In this document: positions 41,901 to 53,544 of the stretch, piece by piece
Layout: each line of letters begins with the position of its first letter
Position numbering within the stretch: position 1 is the first letter of the stretch
NCBI RefSeq assembly: GCF_036323735.1
Contig: NC_086019.1
Location: forward strand, 237,506,602 to 237,570,601
Length of the DNA: 64,000 bases
DNA from: Rattus norvegicus
Lineage: Eukaryota > Chordata > Mammalia > Rodentia > Muridae
Direction of reading: 5' to 3'
Notes under the pieces: model-generated
What the model saw: only the letters and a program-made list of their open reading frames with translations
Database searches by the model: none
Told to the model about the DNA's origin: nothing
Translations under genes and position numbers: made by a program

Positions 41901-42060
41901 AACCCTAAAAGGAATGGTGTTGTCAATGCCAGGACAATGGGCACAACTGGAACTTATCACATTAAATTAAATAAGTCAGATTCAGGACTAATATTTTCTC
42001 TTAAATGTGAATCTTAATATATATATATACATATATATATATAATAAAATAAAACTAGGG
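41901..42060 (+). pseudogene. ancient L1 ORF2 C-terminal relic, part 2
   Basis: 'ggcacaactggaacttatca', 'aaataagtcagattcaggac' and 'aatattttctcttaaatgtg' match the last codons of an old ORF2 (W-x-L-E-L-I type). With 27.25, 28.65, 36.3 and 40.39 kb it completes the ancient plus-strand layer. Confidence 0.6.
42017..42043 (+). repeat. (AT)n microsatellite
   Basis: A short interrupted AT run at the end of the ancient L1. Confidence 0.85.
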
Positions 42061-42261
42061 AAAGAGGGCTAGTGGTGATATGGGAGAGTATCAATGTGCT
42101 AAAAGAACATGATATACTTGGATATGTAACATGAAACTTATCACTATGTACAATAAATACATGTCAATAGTTTAAAAGTATTATTTTGAAGAATACTACA
42201 TTCAACCTTTAATACTCTGTTTTGGTATATTTAAGTTTCTTTGATCATATGTAAGGTCCCT

Positions 42262-42263
<2 letters not shown>

Positions 42264-42328
<65 letters not shown>
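42264..42328 (+). repeat. (GA)n microsatellite
   Basis: About 32 uninterrupted GA units, a perfect homopurine mirror repeat able to form H-DNA and likely length-variable. The antisense frame (SLSLSL) is an artefact. Confidence 0.97.
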
Positions 42329-42329
<1 letters not shown>

Positions 42330-42331
<2 letters not shown>

Positions 42332-44495
42332 TTTTTCTTTAGAGTGATGTTTGTTACTTCTTTTGCTTGGCTTAATTTTATAGGAGAGTCCAGTCAAGTT
42401 TAATCCATGCCATTTTAACATTTTACTGCCATTCTCCCTCCTTTTGAGAAAACAGTTATCCCTCCTCCTCCACAATTTATAAGGCTGTTTTACAACTTCT
42501 TTCTAAAAAGAAAAGTAAGTCAGTTTGCAATTAATTCCCTTATAGATAGCTTATGAAATTAGTGCTGACTCTGTTCCTTCCTTTGCTGTGGTTTGTGAGG
42601 CCTTAAAGTGTAATTTAAGAGGTGAGATTATAGGCACTTCCTCATTCAGGAAGAAGCTAGAGGAGGAAGTCTCTTGGGAAATATAAAATCTTTAGAAGAA
42701 TGGTCATTCTGTAGGCATTGCCCGGAGATGGAGGATGCTGTGTGAGTTTTCATCCTTCAGAATCGTCTGTGGTAGTTTGTTGGGTAATAAATTCAGATAC
42801 GACCTCATGAATACAGGTCAATATAAGTCAGGAGGAACCTTCACAGAACACCACTTACTACTCCATACTTACTGTTACTGGGGGGACCATTAACCAACAT
42901 GGCACCTTCTCAGTGGGAGACCAAAGTTCAGTCTCACCAGAATGGAATCCATCAACAGTAAAAGAAAGACTCAGAGTTAGTGGAAGGAACTGGGCTTTCA
43001 GACATGGTCTTATGGCCATCTTACCCCAACTCTGTGACTCACACATTTTCACTGCATGTATTTCTTTCCTTTTACATATCAGGTGTTTTTCTTGTCTTTT
43101 AATACAAGAGAGATAATTTTTTTACATGTATCTTTGGGTAAGTCCCAGTTTGGGTTTTACCCCCATTACTTGTAGAACCTGGGTTACCAACAGCAATATT
43201 TTAACGATCTCTTTCAACTCATACCATCCTTTAAACAATTTTTGGAAATGTGAAGAAAATAAGGACAGTGAAGCAATAAAACAATATGTACAACTCAAAA
43301 AAACATAGGCATTATTGGTAGAGAAAAAAACCCTCTGGGATTTTTTAATTGCTTTTTCACTTCAAAGCCAAATTAAGTTTTGAAAATTAGACTAACTTTA
43401 CTGGTTTTGGTGATGATCTCTATGCTGTGAAACAAAAGACAGAAACACATGATTTGATCCTGATAGTGTAAGGATAGGCTCTTTACGTCCTGGCCTTAGG
43501 GTATCGGTGGGCTTCCCGGATAAGCGAGTTAAGCTAGCTAATCAATTCAGGTTTCAGCTCAGGCTTGGGTTTAGAGTTACAATGTACTGAGCACTCCAAT
43601 AACTATTTAACCTACGTCCATCCATCACTCTTTAAAGATGGCTGTTACTTTCAGTTTCACTGAGGTAGCCTGAGACTTAGTTGGACTTTCCAAGATCAAT
43701 CATTAACAGGCAGTGTGGCCTAATTGTTTCTCTCCCCAAGACCTTTCCCTTTGACCACTTTGGCCTCTCAGCCTTGCCTTTCATCAGAAGAAGAAGAGAA
43801 GTTGAAAGAGAACGAATCCAAATCAAACCTCATTGTCCTTTTATTCATTTTGGTCAAGATGTTCATTGGGCATCTGCAACTTCGAGGCCAGTGTTCTGAA
43901 GCGGACCCATCAATCAATGAAGCTGACGAAAATGTACTAGGTGGACTTGAGGGAGAGACATCATGGTAAATAAAAAAACAAAATGTACCAGCAACAAATG
44001 CCACAGGGGAACAAAAATGCAAAACTAGGCTGGAGGACTGGAAGCTACAGAGCTCACAGGGAGGCTCCCATGAGATAATTACTTACGAAAAGAGATAGGT
44101 TGGAGGAGGAGAGGAAGTAGAAAGAAGCACATCAATGGCTGAAAGTAACAAGTCCGTAGATGTTGAAGAAGTAAGGCATGATGGAGCGTTCTAGGGTGCT
44201 GGGGTAGAGATCCCCAGTAGAAGAGTGGAAGGTAAATTTAAAGAGATGAAGGTATTGAGAATAGGCTGTGAGAGATAATACATTTTTTTTTTTTTTGCTT
44301 GTACTTTGAGCAAGATAAGAAGAGACTGGAACAGTTTGTCAGCAAAGTGCAGGATCAACTCTCTGTGGAGCCTGGAATTGGTAACTGTTGACTGTTTCTA
44401 TTTTGGTGACAAAGAGTTAGAAGTACGTGCTCTACCTCTAATGTACTCTGAACTGCCACAGAGAAATATGCTCTTACGAGACATCTTGGGCCCCT
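42330..44495. other. unique DNA, no gene supported
   Basis: This is the first long stretch free of young repeats. An 81-aa frame at 43,724-43,969 (+) has an acidic Glu-rich middle, a hydrophobic run (LIVLLFILV) and an acidic end. It is unrecognised and has no flanking splice context that I can defend. A T-run lies at 44,284-44,296. Confidence 0.35.
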
Positions 44496-44499
44496 TACA

Positions 44500-44770
44500 A
44501 TGCATAGTTGAAATCCAACTGCCAGAGCCTGACAAGTACAGAGGCATCAATGGGGGGAGAGGCTCTTGGTCCTCTGAAGGCTCGATGCCCCAGCGTAAGA
44601 AAATGCCAGGGCAGGGAAGTGGGAGGGAGTGGGTAGGTGGGTGGGGGAGCACCCTCAGAGAAGCAGGGGGAGTGGGGGGGGATAAGGAATTTCTGGAGGT
44701 GAAACCAGGAAAGGGGATAACATTTGAAACGTAAATAAAGAAAATATCCAATAAAAGAAAAAGAAAAAAA
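44500..44770 (+). mobile_element. L1 3' UTR fragment, older subfamily, plus strand
   Basis: 'acaagtacagaggcatcaat', 'gaggctcttggtcctctgaa', a G-rich purine block (44,615-44,700) and 'ggggataacatttgaaacgt' followed by AATAAA-rich tail. Related to 3.1-3.6 kb. Confidence 0.65.
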
Positions 44771-44774
44771 AAAA

Positions 44775-46845
44775 AGAAAGTGGAAAAAAAATCCAAATTC
44801 CCAGTGCCTGAGAATGCAGCCTTTTTTTGGAAAATAAGACTTTTTAAAAGGTTATCAAATTAAAAAGGAGCCACTAGTTGGGTCCTAATTCAACTTGGCT
44901 GTTGTCTTTACAAGAAGGGGCTGGGACACACAGAGAAAGGATACAAGAAGTTGTACACAGAAGGGAAAAGATCCATAAAGACGTACAGTGAAGGCAGCCC
45001 CTTGCCTGCCAAAGAGCCAGCCACAGGAGAAACCAACCCTGCCTGCTAGCCAAATGGCCAACTATATCCTGTGCAGTTTCAGCCACTCAGTGTGTGGTAT
45101 TTTGTTAAGGCGGTGCTAATGAAGTAATAAACAGACTGTCATAAAACATGTACTTTTGCTTGCCTTTTTCTTATGGAAAATAAGTACACTCAAACTTCAA
45201 TAATAATGCTAACCCTGCTTCTTCCTCCTCCTTCTCCTTCTTCCTCTTCCCTCCTCCGCTCCTCCTCCTGCTCCTTTTCTCCTTCCTTCTTTCTCCAGCT
45301 CCTTTTCATTTTCCTTTAATATGCAGATATAACGCTGCACATAAAGATGTGGCTATATCCTTCTGTAGTATAGTAATTATAATGCTAGTCAAACATGTCA
45401 AATTTGGGGAAAGTATTGTTATTTTTAGTTTAGAAATAACCTGTATTTTAAAAACTGTTATGCATTGCTCCACTTGAAAGCCAGTGACCCTAAAATTTGT
45501 ATCTATCGCCCAGTGTTCTCTCTCCATAGAAATAAATACCTGGACACCACTGACACTCAGTATCTCTACCTGGTTAACTCAAGAATATCCTGAAATAGAC
45601 ACCTGAAATGGAAGGCTCAGCAGCCTCCACCATCTTTACTTTGGAATATAATTTACTCTGGCATATGTTGCTGCCTCTTACTCAGATCAAAATTTGAGGT
45701 CTTCTTGTACAATTCTTCACCTTATCACTGTTTTTCCAAAAGCCATAAGTCGAGATGACACAGAGATTGCAGTCTTCTCCAGTGCCTGGAGGTCATCAGA
45801 AGAGCAAGGCGTTGCCATGGAAATACACAGTTTCCTAAGCTGGGAGCTTTGGTTTTCCAAGCTCATGACACATCACTTGATGGTCTTCATCAATAGTAAA
45901 GAAGAAGCTAGGATAAGGGTCCAGTGTCATGTTTTAGAGCTATGAAGGGTATTATAGCCCAGGTTAGCTTGGCAAAGTGTTACAGACCAGCTGGCTTACA
46001 GATGACAGGACTTTCTTACAACCCTGGGAAATGAAGGAGCATGAGGTGATGTTGTAGTCCACTTTAAGAGCCGTTAACCCATCCTTTAGACCCAATCACT
46101 TCCCCATTTCTATTTCACCATGGTCTAAGATCTTAACACATGCCTTGAGGAGAGAGTTTGGAGCAAAGCCAACATTTATTTAATTCTTCTTATAACTCAT
46201 TAAATTCAATCCTTATGCCTCTCCCCTAGAAGATTGCAACTTATGATGGAGACTACACTACGGTCGTTAACCACTAGATTAGAAGCTGTTCGAGTGTGAG
46301 CTAAGGATCCAGAATGGGGAGAGTAAATAAGAACACAGGCAGGCAGTTTTCCTCCAGTGCTAAGGGTTGAATATTTAGACTTTCCCTAGTTATACTAGAG
46401 GCTGTTTAAGTCACAATTTGGGCTCCATCACCACCATCCATCAATGGCTCTTGGTATTAAATGGTTGAGAGGCCATTGGAAAAAACTGTGGGGATGAAAA
46501 GCACTCCTGGGAAAACACAAAGAAAAGGGAGCTTTAAGGGAAGAGGAGACAGCAGAATTCAACTTTTCCATGTCTAAAGACTGGAAGGGATTGTTTTGTT
46601 ACAACTTCCAGATATGAAATTTCCCCAAATGTAATTTACACGAAAGGATAAAACAGCATTGTGCCCCGAGAGCTAGAGGATAATTAGAGGATAGTTAGAG
46701 GCCAAGAGAAAGAGGATAATTAATATACCTGCACACTTGTTAGTCACTCAAGGTCACAAATGCCACCTCTCTCCCACACTGTCACTGACAGATGACCTTG
46801 AAGAAAAGAGCAGAAGGAGAAGACACAGGGAAGAATAAGAAAGAC
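44775..46845. other. mostly unique DNA
   Basis: It contains a polypyrimidine run at 45,208-45,300. No gene recognised. The frame 45,694-45,945 (+) has no known domain. Confidence 0.35.
45208..45300 (+). repeat. (CTT/CCT)n polypyrimidine tract
   Basis: About 90 bp of nearly pure C/T built from CTT, CCT and CTC steps. Confidence 0.85.
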
Positions 46846-46849
46846 AGGC

Positions 46850-46995
46850 AAGTACTAGGTACAGTGGTGCTTGCGTATCTGTAACTCCAGCACTTGGGTG
46901 GTAGAGCAAGGAGGACCAAGAGTTCGATGCCAACATTAGTTAATGGAGTGAGTTCAAGGCCAGCCTTACTGCGTGAGATGCCATCTCAAAGCAAC
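46850..46995 (+). repeat. B1 SINE, plus strand
   Basis: 'aggtacagtggtgcttgcgt', 'tctgtaactccagcacttgg', 'gagttcaaggccagccttac' and 'gatgccatctcaaagcaaca' mark a diverged B1, possibly a B4 part. Confidence 0.75.
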
Positions 46996-47454
46996 AGCAA
47001 GAAGAACCCTTGCCTGTAAATCTATAAATTGAAACCACACAGAGACATTGCAAAGGGAATCTGCTTCCCAGGGGAAAATGGCCTATAATCAGAAACTGTT
47101 TGAGAAAGACAAAAGACTCTCCATGTGTTCATTACATGCTGAGATGTCTCAATCAAGCAGTGCATGATGAGTATCTATATGTTTCAGGTCCATCTTTATT
47201 TTCCTTGGCTCATTATGTCACCGACCAGGCTCCATATGATTCTCTTAGCTTGGCTATTTTATTCATTCCTCCCCCTTTTAGATTGCTTGCTATCTTCCCT
47301 CAACTTTTTTATCTTTCTAATTTCCAAGTCTACCGTTTCTTTGATAGTTTCAGATTCTCAATGTTTCTTTCTGCATGACATCCTAGGACCTTTAACACCA
47401 ACCTTCCTGTTCACTCGCTCAGCTTCGGCTACTACATTTAGAAGAACCACGGTC

Positions 47455-47575
47455 TTGTCTGAAGTCCTGGATGGCCTGAAACCTACTGTGTAGGCTGAGC
47501 TGGTCCTGAACTCACTGGAATCCTCCTGCCTCTACTTCCTAAGAGCTGAGATTGCAGGTGCATGTGACCAGAGTC
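47455..47575 (-). repeat. B1 SINE fragment, minus strand
   Basis: 'gtgtaggctgagctggtcct', 'gaactcactggaatcctcct' and 'gcctctacttcctaagagct', followed by 'gagattgcaggtgcatgtga', are the complement of a B1. Confidence 0.7.
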
Positions 47576-47628
47576 AGTTCAGCAGGAAATCCATATAAGC
47601 CTGAACTTATACACACACTTGTCTCCTT

Positions 47629-47720
47629 TTTTTTTCTTTTTTTCGGGGCTGGGGATCGAACCCAGGACCTTACACTTCCTAGGCAAGCGCTCTCTACCAC
47701 TGAGCCAAATCCCCAACCCC
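47629..47720 (-). mobile_element. ID SINE, minus strand, consensus-like B box
   Basis: The body at 47,644-47,720 shows the A-box complement 'ccactgagcca' (47,697-47,707) and 'gggatcgaacc' (47,652-47,662), the complement of the ideal pol III B box GGTTCGATCCC. The T-rich tail is at 47,629-47,643. A 15-bp TSD 'cacacttgtctcctt' lies at 47,614-47,628 and 47,721-47,735. The core has a small 'tctctacc' expansion. Confidence 0.95.
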
Positions 47721-47735
47721 CACACTTGTCTCCTT

Positions 47736-49990
47736 ATTCGTGCACATTAGCCTTTAGTTTTTTCCTCTTTGTTTAGAATGGCAGTAAATTCTTCTAAGAA
47801 TCCTCCCAATATCCATGAATGACCTGAATGGTGAGAGGCCACTAACTTCTGTGAGTCTCTCAGTTTGCCTACATTGCTCCTCTCCTAGATCCTCCTTATT
47901 TGTGTATAGCACCATTACAACAATAACTTAGTTGGTTTATTGTAATTTTGTGTCAACACACCATGGTAAAAATAAAATACAAAATGTACTGCCCTTAAAT
48001 TACTTTTGGGCCTTAATACACTGGAACCTAATTTTGTATTTTCTTTAGAAGATTTTAATACCTCAAAACACCTGGTACATGCTAGCATATATCCCAGCAA
48101 AACATTGAATGAGAAAAACAAACGAACCCCCGTCTCTCCCCAAAACTCAAAAGCACTAATATGCTTCTTGCTTTTGTCACTAGAAAGCAATCAATGACTG
48201 CTCACCCCAACTGTTCACTAGCAACCCCTTAGCACAGGGCTGTGCATTAAGTTCAGTACTAGGGTTACCCCATGAATTATCCCTTTTGCTTCTTTTAAGA
48301 ATCACCTCATAAATTTGATTTTCTTCAGTTTTAAAAGAGACAATAGCACACTTATAATTTATTAAAGCAGTTATAATTAAAGTGAGGCTTGTATATTCAA
48401 TATTTAATGAAAGAAGACTAGATGTAAATATACTATCAACATAGTTTGGTAAAGTTTAATAAAAGATCATTGGATTTAGCTCGCCTGTATACATCCTTAC
48501 GGTAGAAAGCAACTGTTCACTAACTACATTTTAAGTAAACTTTTGCTATTACATAAACTGCAGACTAACAACTTTTTAAAAAAAATTGTGGCAGTTTGTC
48601 AGATTGCTGATAACACATATTCAAGTGACAGGCATGAAATTATCAGAAAGATTATATCAGTCTAGTTTCACTAAACCAGATAGGCTTTTTCAAAATACAA
48701 TGTAATAAGATCTAGCATTACAACAGATTGCCTATTCTCAATGCTCTCCATCACGAAGGAAATGATTCTGACCCGGGAACTTCTCAAGTCTAGCTTAAGT
48801 GCTCGCCTTATTAGGTTATCTATCCCATTGGTCCCTTAATTCTCAGATAAGCAAATGTTTGCTGAGCCACAGGAAGAGCAAGCTGGTACTTAGGAAAACA
48901 CTAACAGAGAGATCTAAGGCAGTGATTGTTCATCTGGCTTTATACTTAGCTGTTAGGCTTGAAAATGTTTCCTTTAATAAATACTATGTCGTTTTTAGCA
49001 GCGACTCAATTTCCCATGCATTTGGATACGCATGCATGACCTCCTGTTTAGAGTAGATTTAGTGAGTTTGTAACTTTAGTTTTTCCTTTTATGAATGTTG
49101 CCTGGATGGAAGCCATGTGAAGAGAGCAAATAAACCAACATTCTCTGAGTAACAGCAGATCTGGAGTCTGATAGAAAAAGAGGCGCTAAGACAAGCAGAG
49201 AATGCTTGGGTTAAAATAATTATAAACTGGATTGTACATTATTAAAACCCTGGTGGAAAAGAATGAAGTTATATTGTTATTTTTTCTGAAATCCTTATAT
49301 TAACAATGCCCTATCTCCCCAAAGGACTGAAACAAACCCCCCACCTCCACTCACTTACCCTCCCAATCAACCGAATAAACAAACAATCCAAGAAATGTAC
49401 CCTGGTTTGTCTCAGTCACTTGTATGCCTGTCAGTGTCCTACAGAGTTTTGTTTTGCCATATTTAACTTCACAACAAACCGAAATAGTATGTAGAATGAT
49501 GATTATAGTTACACAGATGAGGCCTGAAAGAATTGAACCTATGTAGGTTTGGGATCTACCCCAACCCTCCATATTAAAGACATTAAATGCTAAGGCAAGC
49601 CCTAGTAGTGGGACATGAATCCCCTCCCACCATCACCCAGCTGCACAGGCTTGCACACTGTCAGCGTCTTCCAGCACCTTAAGTGATGGCTACATCCACC
49701 TCAGCATTTTGAGAACAGGATGAGGTTGTGTGTCAGATGTATCCGCGGTGTAGTTAACTAGCAGAAAGTCCCATCATGCTTTCAGTGAGAACTAACTTTT
49801 AAAAACAATGCTCGGCAGTATTACCTTGTCAAGGTTAATAGGTAGTAAAGGTTATTAAAGACGTTAAATAAGAACGTCTATTTAATCTTACAAATCTGCA
49901 TTTAACTTCCTAACTCCTGCCTTACCAGCTATCCTTATCAGGTTTCAAATACTCAGGGTCCTCAGAGCAGATGTTTTCCTCATAGACAGT
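47736..49990. other. unique DNA, nothing recognised
   Basis: AT-rich sequence without repeat blocks or coding features that I can support. Confidence 0.35.
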
Positions 49991-49993
49991 GGG

Positions 49994-50235
49994 AAAAAAG
50001 AAAGCATCTTCAATCAGCGGTGCTGGTCTAATTTGAGTTGGTATCGACAAAAATAAAAATATTTGTCACGTTACACGAAGCTCAAGTCCAAGTGGATCAA
50101 GGACCTCAACATACAGCCAGATACACTCAATCTAAGAGAAGAGAAAGTGGGAAAGAGCCTCGAACTCATTGGCAGGGAAGAAATTTCCTAAACAGAACAG
50201 CAATGGCTCAGGCCATAAGAATTAAGATTAAGAAT
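49994..50235 (+). pseudogene. short L1 ORF2 fragment, plus strand
   Basis: 'aaagcatcttcaatcagcgg' matches the 'SIFSKWCWF' site. 'aagtccaagtggatcaagga' matches 'KSKWIKDL', and 'tcaacatacagccagataca' matches 'NIQPDTL'. It corresponds to about residues 940-1015 of ORF2. Both ends are lost. Confidence 0.75.
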
Positions 50236-50336
50236 TAGTCTGAAAGTCTACAGCTGCTGTGCTCACTCCTCTGAAGTTGAGTGTCTATCTGGGAATTTGC
50301 ATCTTAACTTTTTTCTCTTATTAACATTCTGTAGAT

Positions 50337-50345
50337 CCCCCCCCC

Positions 50346-50407
<62 letters not shown>
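50337..50407 (+). repeat. compound C10(TC)n(TG)n microsatellite
   Basis: Ten C, about nine TC units, then about 16 TG units. Confidence 0.95.
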
Positions 50408-50409
<2 letters not shown>

Positions 50410-50410
<1 letters not shown>

Positions 50411-51320
50411 CCTTCCAGCGTATGAGGCTACCTTGCAAACCCTGACCCTTTGTCAGGGCTAGGACATACCATGTTTCCTTTGTGCTACATAGTCACCAAC
50501 CACAGCTTCCATGTTTAAGAAAGATCCGATGCTGCCATTCCCAATTCATGAACCCACATGTCAGTGTCACAGGCCTGTTTTGATCTTTGAAGCACCTCTT
50601 TCAGAGCCAGTCTCTGACTCTTGCTTTTACAGGAAGGAGACTTGGTGCCTGCATCAGATATTATTAACCTGAAGAGAAACACAGATCATGGAGTGACAGA
50701 TGTGCCTTGTGACATAAGCATGCTGTGGCTTCTGAGAGCCTAACACAGACACTCCAAAGACAGCCCCATTGCCGTGGCTGACAGGCATGGCACACACAGG
50801 AAGGCAGCTGGACAAAGGCTTGGGGTTGGATCTGTTTGGAATTAGGAGAGCAGAAATACAGTACGATGATTGCACTGTGATTAAATCACTGAAAACAATT
50901 TATCAGCTCAATAACTTGTCACACCGTATGTCACATAAATGAAACAGTAAAACAGGTTTGCTCTATAACACACTCTGATGAAATGCAAACCAGGTCTGCC
51001 CACTCCTTTTAAGAAACCTCTTGCTTTTATTACCGCTGTGGAGTAAGTCTCCTAGTTGTAGTAGTTATTCCTGATGAATTCACCTCTTTCCTTTAGGCCA
51101 CTTTAGAGAAGTGCACTTGGATACTTTACCCTCTAAAGCTACCATCGTTACAGTCAGAAGACTTGACTTGCTTCCCACCATTAGTAGACGCAATTCATCG
51201 AGTGCACACAATGCACTGACCTAAGTATTTTATGGGTGGTCATATTTATCGTCACAGGAACTATAGCCATAACTTGCATTTTGTTTTATTTTTTTAAAAA
51301 TAGATTTAACATAAAAATAA
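50410..51320. other. unique DNA, nothing recognised
   Basis: No repeat or gene identified. Confidence 0.35.
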
Positions 51321-51326
51321 AAACTG

Positions 51327-51416
51327 GATATATATACACACACATACATACACATACATACATACATATTGAGTATATATATATGTATATATACATATAT
51401 ACATATATATATACTC
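51327..51416 (+). repeat. TA/CATA microsatellite with a near-perfect palindrome
   Basis: (CA/CATA)n at 51,330-51,368 is followed by two perfect 22-bp inverted arms at 51,371-51,392 and 51,395-51,416, separated by only 2 bp. Both arms start with the non-repetitive 'gagtata' when read inward. Confidence 0.9.
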
Positions 51417-51667
51417 AAATAGCTAGATCTTAACAACCTACCTTTTATGGATGGAAAAAATCCTACTTGAGGGGGAAAATGAGATAAAATGTACTCGGGA
51501 CATATAAAATCCAAAGGAAAGATTAAGAATCTAATTTGGATTCAATTCAGTTAAAAAGTTCTGTGCACACCTTTTGCCCAACACTCTGGGAAATTTGGAG
51601 TGTGTAGCAGGCTCAAGTTGGTAGACTAAATATATAGAGTTTAGACTACACAAACATAATAATTGTT

Positions 51668-51760
51668 TTTTCTTTTTCTTTTTTTTCAGAGCTGGGGACC
51701 GAACCCAGGGCCTTGCGCTTCCTAGGTAAGCGCTCTACCACTGAGCTAAATCCCCAGCCC
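51668..51760 (-). mobile_element. ID SINE, minus strand
   Basis: The body ends 'gctaaatccccagcccc', with core 'gcgcttcctaggtaagcgct' and a T-rich tail at 51,668-51,687. A perfect 13-bp TSD 'cataataattgtt' lies at 51,655-51,667 and 51,761-51,773. Confidence 0.95.
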
Positions 51761-51773
51761 CATAATAATTGTT

Positions 51774-52515
51774 AAAACTGAAATTACACTTCCAAGCTAC
51801 TGTATCAAACCAATAAAATGCAGCATGAAAGTCCTATCGGAAAAACTCGTAAGTGTGGTATTGAGTAGTGAAAAGATCTGTAGGTAAAAAGGACCTATAG
51901 ATAAGCCTGCGCCTTAATGTGGCCAATGGAAGAAGGATTTTCAACTTAACACTGATAGCATCCATTCTGATACTTACAGAATGAGAAGTAAATAGAAAGT
52001 CATCCATTCTTCAATCATTTAGTGGTAAACACACGTGTACTACGCTTGGATGGTTACCAGGCTGCTGTCCAGACGCTGCATGGGGAATGGAATCTTCCGT
52101 TTTGACCCCGTTATCCATTGCGACACAGTACCACTGCTATGTCATCAGTATCTTCCCCTACCAGTTTCATCCCTGGTCTTTATCTGAGCTATCCTGGACC
52201 TCTTAGTGGGGCTCTATTAATAGAGTTCAGTTATGGTTTTCCTTTGCTCAGGCCCAGTGCTCTTTTTATCCAAGGATCCACTTGACCATCTGTTGACGCA
52301 TTTCCATCAGAACTTCTGGACACCAGCGTTATCAGTCACTTTATTGAACCTGCAGACTTGATGGAATCTGTGTTCAGATCTGGGTAACACAATGGTTCAC
52401 TTCATGCTCCAGTATGTCCTTGGAAAACATTGTTGTTAGAGAGGACTGAAGGAAACCTCTGAATGAATACACTTCCATTCCTTCCAACATAGTCATCCTT
52501 TCTGTTATAGCCTTT
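51774..52515. other. unique DNA, nothing recognised
   Basis: No repeat or gene identified. Confidence 0.35.
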
Positions 52516-52516
52516 T

Positions 52517-52518
<2 letters not shown>

Positions 52519-52568
<50 letters not shown>
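52519..52568 (+). repeat. (CA)n microsatellite
   Basis: About 25 CA units, uninterrupted. Confidence 0.97.
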
Positions 52569-52569
<1 letters not shown>

Positions 52570-52834
52570 ATAAACTTTGAATGGTCATCTGTAAATTTAC
52601 TTTTCACTTTCCACCAGGTACCAAATCCTAAAGATGAGTTCAAATTTAGTTTATTTTTCTATTTCCTGTCCTACAAAAGTAGTATTTTTCTGTATGGTAA
52701 GTGGGCAAAATATTTGTCGAATGAGATAATGAATGGGCTATATTATTTTTAATTCCTAGAAATTAAGTTGATTAGTGTAACCACATGATTAACAGGTTTA
52801 CTTTAAAGAATTAATCACTGACAATACTAGAACG

Positions 52835-53080
52835 GAGACTCAGAAAGTGATAGGAGCTAGTTACAATCTCATAATTGTTCCCAAATACGCTCTATGCGCC
52901 TACTATGTGTGTACAGGAATAAGTGAGATGCCTGTTCTCAAGGAGGTCATGATCTTTAGAGGGCAATTGGCACATGCACTGATATTTATTTGTTACTGTA
53001 ATGAGGGAAATACAGACGAGTTCAGCACCAGGATAGCAGAGAGTACAATTATGTAGGACTCTGTAATTCTACACACACAG
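52835..53080. repeat. possible ancient L2/MIR-type repeat
   Basis: 'ctatgcgcctactatgtgtg' and 'ctgttctcaaggaggtcatg' echo the 'gcctactatgtgcc...ctcatggag' pattern of old mammalian repeats. Very diverged. Confidence 0.35.
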
Positions 53081-53232
53081 CTCAGTGCACTGTACCAGTT
53101 AAATAATCACCATCTCTCAGAGGCCGTAATCTCTGTGAGGTCGGTAGCTCTTCTGTGCTTACCACAGCTTTACAAATAACTAGCAGAAATCTGGCCATAT
53201 ATACTAAACTGTTTTCCCAGTAAAGAGTTGAT

Positions 53233-53283
53233 TGGATGGATGGATGGATGAATGGATGAATGAATGAATGAATGAATGAATGA
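53233..53283 (+). repeat. (GGAT)n/(GAAT)n microsatellite
   Basis: GGAT units changing to GAAT units over about 51 bp. Confidence 0.95.
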
Positions 53284-53334
53284 TACTGCTATAACTAAAT
53301 CTACCAATAGGTCTAGGAAGTATTTTACTATAGG

Positions 53335-53540
53335 GGGAATGAACCCTGATGCCAGACAGATACTATTTTAACTCTTGTCTCTACTGCTCATTGAGCAAAC
53401 TAACTTTCTATCCCTGGACTTTACCTCTGAGAAACAGAAGTGACCTTATTACTTAACTCATATTTGTACTGTGAGGATCAAGATAGAAAAAATTAGAGAG
53501 TTTGCGCATTACGCAATGTGTAGAGGGTGCTACCTAGGTA
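53335..53540 (+). repeat. MIR-like ancient SINE, plus strand
   Basis: 'ctgctcattgagcaaactaa', 'ctatccctggactttacctc' and 'atttgtactgtgaggatcaa' follow the MIR order (Y-rich box, 'tgaggat' end). Weak but collinear. Confidence 0.5.
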
Positions 53541-53544
53541 CCAT

